Under the pieces are notes generated by a model. That model made no database searches. It worked only from the letters and a program-made list of their open reading frames with translations, and was not told where the DNA came from. The translations under genes and the position numbers were made by a program. A stretch of DNA of 47,719 nucleotides, taken from NCBI RefSeq assembly GCF_007991635.1, contig NZ_BJYS01000052.1, positions 1 to 47,719 on the forward strand, given 5' to 3'. Numbering within the stretch: the first letter of the stretch is position 1; each line of letters opens with the position of its first letter. Shown piece after piece: positions 24,034-31,831 of the stretch. The stretch comes from Adhaeribacter aerolatus (lineage in GTDB: Bacteria > Bacteroidota > Bacteroidia > Cytophagales > Hymenobacteraceae).

Positions 24034-25248
24034 TTAATCAAATTTAATGGCTGCCACCGGTTTAATGCGGGTAATCATAAGGGTAGGAATAATAATGGAC
24101 AACATGGTAAGAATTAACGTAATGGCATTTAACAATAATATTACCGGAAAATCCCAGTTAATCGGCACGGTATCCATGTAATAATTTTCGGGGTCGAGCG
24201 GAATAATTTTAAAGCGATCCTGCAGGTAGCAGAAAGTTAAGGCAATTACATTGCCCCAGAATAAACCTTTTAGCGTCAAACTCAATCCTTTAAAAAAGAA
24301 TATTTCCCGGATTTGGGGATCGGTGGCGCCTATGGCTTTAAGTAAGCCAATCATGTTAGTCCGCTCCAGAATCATGATAAATACGGTGGATATCATATTA
24401 AAAGTGGCCACAAAAACAATCAGGATCAGAAAAATGATAACATTTTTCTTCAGCAGCTTCATCCAATCGAACAACTGGGCGTACTGGTCGGTTATTTTTT
24501 CGAGCTGCAGATCATAATCCATCTTATCGAAAACAACGTTGGCTACGGTATCTATCTTGCTGAAATCTTTCAGCACTATTTCGTAGCCGCCGGCCAGCGT
24601 GTCGTCCCAGCGGTTCAGGTCGCGGATGTGCTGCAAATCGGCTATTACGTAAGCCTGGTCAAACTCTTCCAAACCGGTTTTATAAATACCGGTAACGGTA
24701 AACCGGCGGGCCCGCGGCGGGTTTTGAATAAAATAAAAAGTAGCCTTGTCGCCGATATTCAGGCGCAGTTTATTTGCAATTTGCTGGCTAATCATAATGT
24801 CGTTGGAGGCGGCGCTATCGGTAAAGGTAATGGTTTTGCCGGCTACCAGGTTCTCGCGCATGGGTTCCAGGTCGTAGGCTTTATCTACCCCTTTTATAAT
24901 AATACCCAGTACTTCGTCGGAGCCTTTGGCAATAGCCGTTTTAAAAGCGTAAGGCTGCTTTGTTTTGATTTCCGAAATCCCTTTCAAGTCTTCCTCAATA
25001 GCCCGGGTACTCACCGGATCGCCTTCAAAAGAATTATTGGTATCGTACTTGCTTACCTGTAAATGGGCCGCAAAACTAAATATTTTGCTTTGAATCTGAT
25101 TTCGGAAACCTTCCAGAATAGAGAAGGAAACAATCATGATAGCCAACCCGATAGCAATGCTAATAATTGCTATTTTTGTAACCGACGCCGTAAATGATTC
25201 CGTACCGGAATCTGTTATCTTACTCGAAATATACCTTGCTATGTTCAC
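24034..25248 (-). CDS. LolC/E-type ABC transporter permease (FtsX-like)
   Basis: A 404-residue inner-membrane protein of the MacB/FtsX superfamily. N-terminal helix at about 25-46 (KIAIISIAIGLAIMIVSF), a periplasmic MacB-core domain of about 220 residues (with QIANKLRLNIGDKATFYF and FTVTGIYKTG), then three C-terminal helices including VATFNMISTVFIMILERTNMIGLLKAIGA, the FtsX-domain signature. It starts with GTG at 25248. In Gram-negative bacteria such permeases release lipoproteins to the LolA chaperone, so that is the most likely role; the ATPase LolD is not nearby. A TATATTTG box lies upstream. Confidence 0.88.
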   Translation of the reverse strand: MNIARYISSKITDSGTESFTASVTKIAIISIAIGLAIMIVSFSILEGFRNQIQSKIFSFAAHLQVSKYDTNNSFEGDPVSTRAIEEDLKGISEIKTKQPYAFKTAIAKGSDEVLGIIIKGVDKAYDLEPMRENLVAGKTITFTDSAASNDIMISQQIANKLRLNIGDKATFYFIQNPPRARRFTVTGIYKTGLEEFDQAYVIADLQHIRDLNRWDDTLAGGYEIVLKDFSKIDTVANVVFDKMDYDLQLEKITDQYAQLFDWMKLLKKNVIIFLILIVFVATFNMISTVFIMILERTNMIGLLKAIGATDPQIREIFFFKGLSLTLKGLFWGNVIALTFCYLQDRFKIIPLDPENYYMDTVPINWDFPVILLLNAITLILTMLSIIIPTLMITRIKPVAAIKFD

Positions 25249-25264
25249 GCGGGCTTCTTTAGAA

Positions 25265-25272
25265 CAAATATA
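25265..25272 (-). promoter_or_regulatory. Probable -7 box of the LolC/E-like gene
   Basis: On the minus strand TATATTTG exactly fits TAnnTTTG and lies 16 bases before the GTG start. The divergent namZ gene begins 33 bases away, so promoters of both genes share this 56-base gap. Confidence 0.45.
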
Positions 25273-25304
25273 GGTGCCTGATTTAAATTTTCTAATTTTA
25301 CTTT

Positions 25305-26540
25305 ATGATACAGCCACTCCTGCTTTTGCTTTTATCCATACTGTTTAGCCTGGCACAATGTTCGGAACCTACCGCAGAACGCGCCGAAACCGCCGCCGTA
25401 AATCCGCCACCGGCTAAGGCGCCGGCAACTGCCACTTTACCAGTAGCGGCAATTCAAACCGGCGCCGATCAAACAAGCACGTACTTGCCTTTCTTAAAAA
25501 ATAAGCGCGTGGCTATGGTGGTAAACCAAACTTCCATGATCGGCAGCAAACACCTGGTAGATTCGCTGGTGGCAGCCAAGGTAAATATTACTTTGATTTT
25601 TGCGCCGGAGCACGGTTTCCGGGGTGATGCCGATGCGGGCGCCCACATTAGTAATGCTACCGACAGCAAAACCGGCCTGCCCATATTTTCTTTGTACGGC
25701 AAAAACAAAAAGCCATCGGCCGAACAACTCCAGAACGTAGATGTACTGCTATTTGATATTCAGGATGTGGGCGCGCGGTTTTACACCTACATTAGTACCA
25801 TGCATTACGTAATGGAAGCCGCCGCCGAAAATAATAAGACTGTGCTGATTTTGGATCGGCCCAACCCTACCGGTTATTACGTAGATGGCCCGGTACTGAA
25901 CTTAAAACACCAGTCTTTTGTGGGCATGCACCCGATTCCGATTGTGCACGGCTTAACGGTGGGCGAACTGGCGGGTATGATAAACGGCCAGAAGTGGCTC
26001 GCCGGCCAGCGTACCTGCAACTTAAAAGTTATTCCGGTAAAAAATTATACCCATAAATCGCGCTATTCCTTACCGGTAAAGCCTTCGCCTAATTTGCCCA
26101 ACGATTTAGCCATCCAGGTTTACCCCTCTATTTGTTTGTTCGAAGGCACCAACGTTAGTGTTGGCCGGGGCACCGCCACGCCTTTCCAGGTAATGGGTAG
26201 TCCATTTTACAAAAAGAAGGCTTATTCTTTTACGCCCAAATCGGTGCCGGGCGCTACCAACCCGCCGCACCTGAACCAGGTTTGCTACGGCTATAAACTA
26301 ACCGAAAAAGATGTACAGGGGAAATTTAGTTTGGCTTACCTCCTGGATTTTTACCAGAACTCCACCAACCAGGATAAGTTTTTTAATAATTTCTTTAACA
26401 CGCTGGCCGGAAATACCGAATTGCAAGAGCAGATAAAAGCGGGTAAATCAGAAACCGAAATACGGGCTTCGTGGGAACCGGCTTTAACCGCTTATAAAAA
26501 AATGCGCAAGCAATATTTACTTTACCCCGACTTCGAATAA
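25305..26540 (+). CDS. namZ: Exo-beta-N-acetylmuramidase NamZ (DUF1343 family), probable lipoprotein
   Basis: A 411-residue exported protein. The start MIQPLLLLLLSILFSLAQC has a hydrophobic stretch ending in a plausible lipobox (LAQC). After a proline/alanine-rich linker the catalytic part contains VAMVVNQTSM, LIFAPEHGFRGDADAGA, LFDIQDVGARFYTYISTM, LDRPNPTGY, and CLFEGTNVSVGRGT, all hallmarks of the NamZ family, which removes terminal MurNAc from peptidoglycan fragments. It is followed after six bases by fmt, so it heads that operon. It is divergent from the LolC/E-like gene. Confidence 0.92.
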   Translation: MIQPLLLLLLSILFSLAQCSEPTAERAETAAVNPPPAKAPATATLPVAAIQTGADQTSTYLPFLKNKRVAMVVNQTSMIGSKHLVDSLVAAKVNITLIFAPEHGFRGDADAGAHISNATDSKTGLPIFSLYGKNKKPSAEQLQNVDVLLFDIQDVGARFYTYISTMHYVMEAAAENNKTVLILDRPNPTGYYVDGPVLNLKHQSFVGMHPIPIVHGLTVGELAGMINGQKWLAGQRTCNLKVIPVKNYTHKSRYSLPVKPSPNLPNDLAIQVYPSICLFEGTNVSVGRGTATPFQVMGSPFYKKKAYSFTPKSVPGATNPPHLNQVCYGYKLTEKDVQGKFSLAYLLDFYQNSTNQDKFFNNFFNTLAGNTELQEQIKAGKSETEIRASWEPALTAYKKMRKQYLLYPDFE

Positions 26541-26546
26541 GCTTTT

Positions 26547-27473
26547 ATGCAGGATTTACGAATTATATTTATGGGGACGCCGGATTTTGCGGTGCCTACC
26601 CTCCAGACTTTAGTAGAAAATAAGTACAACGTAGTGGCAGTTATTACGGCTCCCGATAAACCCGCCGGTCGTGGTTTAAAGCTGGCGCAATCGCCGGTGA
26701 AAGAGTACGCCGTCAGCCAAAATATTCCGGTGCTGCAGCCTACTAATTTAAAAGCCGAAAGTTTTCTGGAAGAGTTGCGCAGCTACGAGGCCAACCTGCA
26801 AATTATTGTGGCGTTCCGGATGCTGCCCGAAGTAGTGTGGGACATGCCAGCGCTGGGCACTTTTAATATTCATGGTTCGCTGCTGCCGCAATACCGGGGT
26901 GCGGCTCCAATCAACTGGGCTTTAATTAACGGTGAAACCGAAACCGGCGTCACTTCCTTTTTCCTGCGCCACCAGATTGACACCGGCGACATGATTTTGC
27001 AGGACCGTATACCCATTACCGACGACGATGATTTTGGTACGGTTTACGAAAAGCTGAAATATGCCGGCGCGGCGCTGGCCTTAAAAACCGTTCGCGCCAT
27101 AGAAGCCGACAATGTAACGCCACAACCCCAACCCATGAGCCACGAGTTGAAAGAAGCGCCCAAAATATTTAAGGAAACCTGCGAAATAAACTGGCATCAA
27201 CCCGCTGCCCAAGTGCGCAATTTTATCCGCGGCTTGTCGCCGTACCCTACTGCCTGGACCAAGCTGGATGATAAAATATTAAAAGTATTTAAAGCCGCGT
27301 TAGTCCCGGATAACCAAACTTCGGCCGCTCCCGGCACCTTTACCTCCGACGGCAAAACTTACTTGCACGTAGCTACTGCCGCGGGCAACCTCAGCCTCAC
27401 CGACCTGCAACTGGAAGGTAAAAAGCGCATGAACGTAAACGAATTCCTCCGCGGCTACCGGGTTAAACAGTAA
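26547..27473 (+). CDS. fmt: Methionyl-tRNA formyltransferase
   Basis: A 308-residue cytoplasmic enzyme that formylates initiator Met-tRNA with 10-formyl-tetrahydrofolate. RIIFMGTPDFAVPTL opens the N-domain. FNIHGSLLPQYRGAAPIN carries the catalytic Asn and His and the SLLP signature, and HQIDTGDMI the catalytic Asp. The C-terminal OB-like domain has RGLSPYPTAWT and a LRGYR end. Length and motif order are normal. The gene follows namZ by six bases. The folate-dependent gene folA lies about 320 bases downstream on the same strand. Confidence 0.97.
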   Translation: MQDLRIIFMGTPDFAVPTLQTLVENKYNVVAVITAPDKPAGRGLKLAQSPVKEYAVSQNIPVLQPTNLKAESFLEELRSYEANLQIIVAFRMLPEVVWDMPALGTFNIHGSLLPQYRGAAPINWALINGETETGVTSFFLRHQIDTGDMILQDRIPITDDDDFGTVYEKLKYAGAALALKTVRAIEADNVTPQPQPMSHELKEAPKIFKETCEINWHQPAAQVRNFIRGLSPYPTAWTKLDDKILKVFKAALVPDNQTSAAPGTFTSDGKTYLHVATAAGNLSLTDLQLEGKKRMNVNEFLRGYRVKQ

Positions 27474-27796
27474 ACAGTAATTTGTTTTTCAGCAACAGTA
27501 AGTATTATTATAAATATTAATTTAAAGTCAGCTTACCCACTGGAATATATTTACAGTCTGACTGGCCGAGTGCTCCTCCTTGTTTTCAAGGAGGGGTTCG
27601 GGGATGGTTCCTTTAAGTGAGATATTCAAAAGGCCAGTTTATCACATTCGGCTAAGCTTGTAAGCGAAAACTTACATCTACCTAAAAAGCAGTTGTAGTT
27701 AAATAGCTAATTTTTTAAAGACCTAAGACCTGCGTTCCAAAATCTTTCCCTACCTTGAAACGCTTTTTATTATCCGAAAGGGTACAACTATACGAA
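27474..27796. other. Intergenic region with hairpin repeat
   Basis: CCTCCTTG (27575-27582) and CAAGGAGG (27587-27594) form a hairpin with a TTTT loop, followed by GGGTTCGGGGATGGTT. The pattern resembles the GC-rich hairpin at 22289-22304 and may be a dispersed extragenic repeat. Near 27751, TACCTTGA could be the -7 box of folA. No gene is seen. Confidence 0.4.
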
Positions 27797-28285
27797 ATGA
27801 TCGCATCCATTTTTGCCATGTCGGAGAACCGGGTAATTGGGAAAGACAATAAATTACCCTGGCACCTGCCCGCCGACCTCAAGTTTTTTAAAGCTACTAC
27901 CCTGCACCACCCGATCTTGATGGGCCGGAAAACCTACGAATCCATTGGAAAGCCTTTGCCCCAGCGTACCTCCGTTATTATTACGCACCAGCCAGATTAC
28001 CAGGTACCCGGCGCTCTGGTGGTTAACTCTTTAACCGAGGGCATTAAAACAGCGCAGGCCATTCATCCAGATATCTTTATTATTGGTGGGGCGGAAATAT
28101 TAAAAGAAGCTTTTCCGCTGATCGATACCATGTACCTGACCCATATTCATGCTACATTCGACGGCGATGTATTTTACCCGGATTATAACGAACAGGAATG
28201 GCAGGAAGTCTGGCGCGAGGACCATGAACCAGACGAAAAAAACAAATACCCTTACAGTTTTCTGAAACTAAAGCGGCGTAAATAA
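27797..28285 (+). CDS. folA: Dihydrofolate reductase
   Basis: A 162-residue cytoplasmic enzyme that reduces dihydrofolate with NADPH. From the ATG at 27797 it begins MIASIFAMSENRVIG, the usual DHFR start; the open frame extends upstream to a TTG at 27755 but those residues do not fit the family. Visible motifs are KLPWHLPADLKFFK (substrate-binding, with the active-site Asp), ILMGRKTYESIGKPLP (NADPH), and DIFIIGGAEI. The C-terminal MYLTHIHATFDGDVFYP is typical. No thyA is adjacent. Confidence 0.96.
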   Translation: MIASIFAMSENRVIGKDNKLPWHLPADLKFFKATTLHHPILMGRKTYESIGKPLPQRTSVIITHQPDYQVPGALVVNSLTEGIKTAQAIHPDIFIIGGAEILKEAFPLIDTMYLTHIHATFDGDVFYPDYNEQEWQEVWREDHEPDEKNKYPYSFLKLKRRK

Positions 28286-28559
28286 TTATTATTTAAATAT
28301 TGCTATTAAAGCAGGTGATGGAGAAAAACAGTAGAATAACAAAAAACCGGGAATAGTTTATTGTCCCCAAGTCCTGATGAACCATAATACACCTCCGGAA
28401 GCTCTTTTTTAAACCTTTACCATATCAATCACTTACATCAGTAGCCTATAAGGAGCATACGCTGCAGACACCATGGAGCGAAGCTGAAATTTTTATTTAA
28501 TGGTTTAAACCATTATTTAACCTGTGTTAACTTAAAAAGAAAAGCAAAGTTATTACCAC
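28286..28559. other. Convergent intergenic region
   Basis: No gene, repeat or clear terminator is seen in the 274 bases between folA and the convergent hydrolase gene. Confidence 0.3.
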
Positions 28560-29444
28560 TCAGTATTGTCTGACCAGGTCCATAATCTGTTGTTTCGCTT
28601 TTTTTGACTCCGGAAAGTTTAAAAGCATCCACACATGTACCATATCGGCATATTCGTAATAATTAATACAAACTCCTTTAGATTCTGCTAAGGTTTTAAA
28701 CTTTCTGGCATCGGCCAGCAAAATATCTTTTGTACCAATAAAAATAGAAATTTTGCCTAAACCTTCTAATAGCCCGTTTATCGGGCTAAGTAAATAACAA
28801 TCCGGGTTGGTGTCGCCGGCATAAACTTTGCCCACTGTTTGGAGGCTTTCCACTTCTAAAAAGGAGTCTTTCGGATCAATGGTTACAATATCGGGATTCG
28901 ATAAAGTAAGGTCCAGCCAGGGCGAAAGTAAAATTATCTGACTGGGTTGGTTTACCTGGTCTGCTTTCATTTTTTGTGCCAACGCTAATCCCAAACCACC
29001 CCCGGCCGAATCGCCCATCAGAATAAAATCGGCGGGGTTTACTTTTAAAATCATTTCCTGGTAAAGGGCTTCCACCATCGCAAAAGTTTCTACATAAGTA
29101 AAAGCAGGCGCCAATGGATAGTCGGGAGCCGTAATAGTACAATTAATTTCTTTTACGAGTAAGGCTAAAAAATCCCAATGCGGTTTTTTAAAATTCTGGA
29201 CGTAAGCGCCGCCGTGCAAATACAAAATATGCTTTCCGGCGCACTGGTGTTTGGGGCCAAGGTTAAATACATTTCTGCCATTTACCTGGTATTTATAAAC
29301 CAAACAGGACTGCCTGATTTTCAAAGGTGGTTCCGGAGAGTCAAAAAAATTAAACTTGTTTGTCGCTAATTGGAACCGGAGAAAACGCTTTTTCCTGACC
29401 AGTTTCAGGAAAAGATTAAATAACTCACTTTCGAGACTGGCCAA
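28560..29444 (-). CDS. Alpha/beta hydrolase of the HSL/steryl-acetyl-hydrolase type
   Basis: A 294-residue esterase or lipase-like protein. HGGAY (about residues 76-80) is the oxyanion-hole motif of the hormone-sensitive-lipase family, GDSAGGG holds the nucleophilic Ser, GTKDILLADA the catalytic Asp, and YADMVHVW the catalytic His. It starts with TTG at 29444: a TAA stop lies three codons upstream and no ATG occurs before the conserved region. No signal peptide is visible. It is divergent from the acyltransferase-like gene at 29601; hydrolases of this type often accompany that gene and its membrane partner. Confidence 0.85.
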   Translation of the reverse strand: MASLESELFNLFLKLVRKKRFLRFQLATNKFNFFDSPEPPLKIRQSCLVYKYQVNGRNVFNLGPKHQCAGKHILYLHGGAYVQNFKKPHWDFLALLVKEINCTITAPDYPLAPAFTYVETFAMVEALYQEMILKVNPADFILMGDSAGGGLGLALAQKMKADQVNQPSQIILLSPWLDLTLSNPDIVTIDPKDSFLEVESLQTVGKVYAGDTNPDCYLLSPINGLLEGLGKISIFIGTKDILLADARKFKTLAESKGVCINYYEYADMVHVWMLLNFPESKKAKQQIMDLVRQY

Positions 29445-29600
29445 ATTATTTTAATTAAGAGGAGGTTAATTTATTAAAATTAACCTATACCCCTGGTTTA
29501 ATCCGTAGATTTAAGTATACGGTAATTATTTCATTTCCAATACATAAACAGTTGATATTTACGCCGGCTAATTATTTACCTTAAAATAGAGCTTACAAAA

Positions 29601-30926
29601 ATGGAGTATAACCGCTATTCTTTTAAAAAGGCAGCGCATACCGCCTTTCAGCAGCAATCTCCGCCGGGTGATTTTTGGTTGCGCCTGGATAATGCGGCAA
29701 AGATTTACCCGGCAGTTAAAAACCGCGAGCTAACCTCTGTTTTCAGAATTTCAGTTGAGCTGGTAGAAAAGGTAAAAGCTAAACCGCTTTTGGAAGCTAT
29801 AAAGGCGCTAGAAAACAGGTTTCCCTATTTTAAAGTAGCTCTCAAAGCTGGTTTCTTCTGGTACTACCTGGAGTACAACAATTTGCCTATTCAGGTTAAG
29901 GCAGATAAAGATATACCTTGCCGGGCATTCACCGAAAAAGAATTGATGTACCGGGTACTCGTTAAAGAGAACAGAATCAGTGTTGAGTTTTCTCATATTT
30001 TAACGGATGGCACCGGGGCCTTCGAATTTTTAAAATCACTTTTATTTACCTATTTCGAAAAATGTCGCCTAATTTTAACCGATAGTTTGGCTTACGTTCA
30101 TCCCAGCGAGCCAGCGGACCCGGAAGAGTATGAAGATGCTTTTCACCGGTACTTTCAAAAAAGTAGCGCCCCCTTAATTAAAGCACCGGAGGCCTTTCAT
30201 TTAAACACTTCTTTAAGGCCAAAACCGCGTTTTAATGTTTTGATTGCAATTATCCCGTTAAAAGAATTAACAGAAAAGGCTAAAGCCTACCAGGTGAGTA
30301 TAACCGAATATCTGGTTGCCGTGTACCTGTTTGGCTTGCAGACAATATATAACAACCAATCTCCTTTGGCGAAGCTCCGGAGCCCCAAAATAATAAGAAT
30401 AGAAGTGCCTATTAATTTGCGCAAAATGTATGCGACCAAAACAATGCGCAACTTTACCTTGTACGTAATGCCCGAAATAGATTTACGGTTAGGTTATTAC
30501 ACTTTTGAAGAAATTACCAAAGTGGTGTACCACCAGATGCAGTTAGAAACAGATAAAAAACTGATTAATAAAATGATTTCACGTCATGTGGCCGGCGAAA
30601 AAAATCCTTTTCTCAGAAGTATTCCGCTTATTATCAAATCAATTGTTCTTTCTAAATTGTTTGCGCTTGGTACCAGCCGTTACAGCGGCGTAATTACCAA
30701 TTTGGGTAAAGTAAATTTTACCCCCGAAATGAATAAACTTATTGACCGGTTTGTTTTTGTGCCCCCGCCTCCTAATAAAATATTAAAGGTAAACTGCGGC
30801 GTGGTAGGTTTTGATAACAAACTGGTGCTCAGTTTCGGAAATATTACTAAAACCAAAGAGTTGGAGCAACTTTTCTTTTCCTTTTTAACCCACCAGGGTA
30901 TACCGGTAAAAATAGAAAATTACTAA
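29601..30926 (+). CDS. Condensation-domain-like acyltransferase (alcohol acetyltransferase-like)
   Basis: A 441-residue protein with the two-lobed fold of CoA-dependent acyltransferases and NRPS condensation domains. SHILTDGTGAFEFLKSL (about residues 132-148) stands where HHxxxDG would be; the first His of the pair is Ser but the second His and Asp-Gly are kept (HILTDG), so it may be active. FWLRLDNAAKIYP near the N-terminus and a late conserved NLGKV (TNLGKVNFT) match the alcohol-acetyltransferase family. Its stop is one base before the start of the zinc-ribbon membrane protein gene. Together they suggest acyl transfer to a lipid or glycan at the membrane; the acceptor is unknown. Confidence 0.7.
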   Translation: MEYNRYSFKKAAHTAFQQQSPPGDFWLRLDNAAKIYPAVKNRELTSVFRISVELVEKVKAKPLLEAIKALENRFPYFKVALKAGFFWYYLEYNNLPIQVKADKDIPCRAFTEKELMYRVLVKENRISVEFSHILTDGTGAFEFLKSLLFTYFEKCRLILTDSLAYVHPSEPADPEEYEDAFHRYFQKSSAPLIKAPEAFHLNTSLRPKPRFNVLIAIIPLKELTEKAKAYQVSITEYLVAVYLFGLQTIYNNQSPLAKLRSPKIIRIEVPINLRKMYATKTMRNFTLYVMPEIDLRLGYYTFEEITKVVYHQMQLETDKKLINKMISRHVAGEKNPFLRSIPLIIKSIVLSKLFALGTSRYSGVITNLGKVNFTPEMNKLIDRFVFVPPPPNKILKVNCGVVGFDNKLVLSFGNITKTKELEQLFFSFLTHQGIPVKIENY

Positions 30927-30927
30927 A

Positions 30928-31647
30928 ATGCCAGCACCAATCTATTGTGACCATTGTGGGGTAGAACTGGAAGCGGAAATGTTAGTGTGTCCGCTTTGCA
31001 ATAATCCGGTGTCATCCAGTCTGGAGAAGCAGGAAGGTGAAGTAATAATAAGCACTATATCTTTGCCCTATGGTGGAAAAAAAATGAATCAACCCCAGAA
31101 AAAAATTACCTGGGAAGTGGTTTCTATTGTATTGTTTTGTGCTATTATTGCCACCAGCACCATAAACTTCATTATTAACAAAAGTATTACCTGGGCCGAA
31201 TATCCCATCGCCATTTGCCTGATTATCTTCGCTTATATATCGGTTTTTGCTTTTCTGGCGCAAAAAACAATTGTTCAGCTATTAGTAAGCTTTTTAGTAG
31301 CCGCCGCCGCATTATTCCTGCTCGATTTATTAACCAATGGGTTAAACTGGGCACCGGCCTTAGCCATTCCTTTATTATTAGCCACCAATCTTATTCTAAT
31401 AGGCTTACTTGTAGTATTTCGGTCATCCAGGGAAAAAGGCGTTAACCTGATAGGATATAGCTTTTTGGGGGCAGCGCTGCTTTGCATTTGTATTGAAGCC
31501 ATCTGGAGGTTTTATTTAAACCAACCTTTTCGACTCTGGTGGAGTGTAATCGTAAGTTTATCGGTACTACCCGTTTCTTTGGTGTTACTGCTAATGCATT
31601 ACCGGTACAAGAGAGGTAGAGACTTAGGGAAAACCTTTCACATATAA
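30928..31647 (+). CDS. Zinc-ribbon membrane protein (DUF6320-like)
   Basis: A 239-residue protein. The N-terminus has YCDHCGVELE and VCPLCNNP, a zinc ribbon with two CxxC pairs. A charged linker follows, then about six membrane helices from residue 70 on (for example VSIVLFCAIIATSTINFII, IPLLLATNLILIGLLVVF, WWSVIVSLSVLPVSLVLLL). The layout fits the uncharacterised DUF6320 family. The start codon is one base after the stop of the acyltransferase-like gene, so the two proteins are made together and probably act as a pair, with the soluble transferase docking to this membrane partner. Confidence 0.7.
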   Translation: MPAPIYCDHCGVELEAEMLVCPLCNNPVSSSLEKQEGEVIISTISLPYGGKKMNQPQKKITWEVVSIVLFCAIIATSTINFIINKSITWAEYPIAICLIIFAYISVFAFLAQKTIVQLLVSFLVAAAALFLLDLLTNGLNWAPALAIPLLLATNLILIGLLVVFRSSREKGVNLIGYSFLGAALLCICIEAIWRFYLNQPFRLWWSVIVSLSVLPVSLVLLLMHYRYKRGRDLGKTFHI

Positions 31648-31831
31648 ATTAGAAGTAGCTTTTTGCCAGGTCTCCGGATTAATACGGAATTTAATAGATT
31701 TATTACTAGGTATTTATACATATTAGCGGTAACTTCATACCTAGTCATCAGCAGCCGATTTCTTTTTTCTGAAATTATTCTCCTAGCCTGCTCTCCCCTT
31801 ACTAAATGGCTGTGACTTAACTCTTGGAAAA

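Noticed and set aside
24628-25062. 144-codon plus-strand frame
   Set aside because: Antisense to the LolC/E-like permease gene and without recognisable domains.
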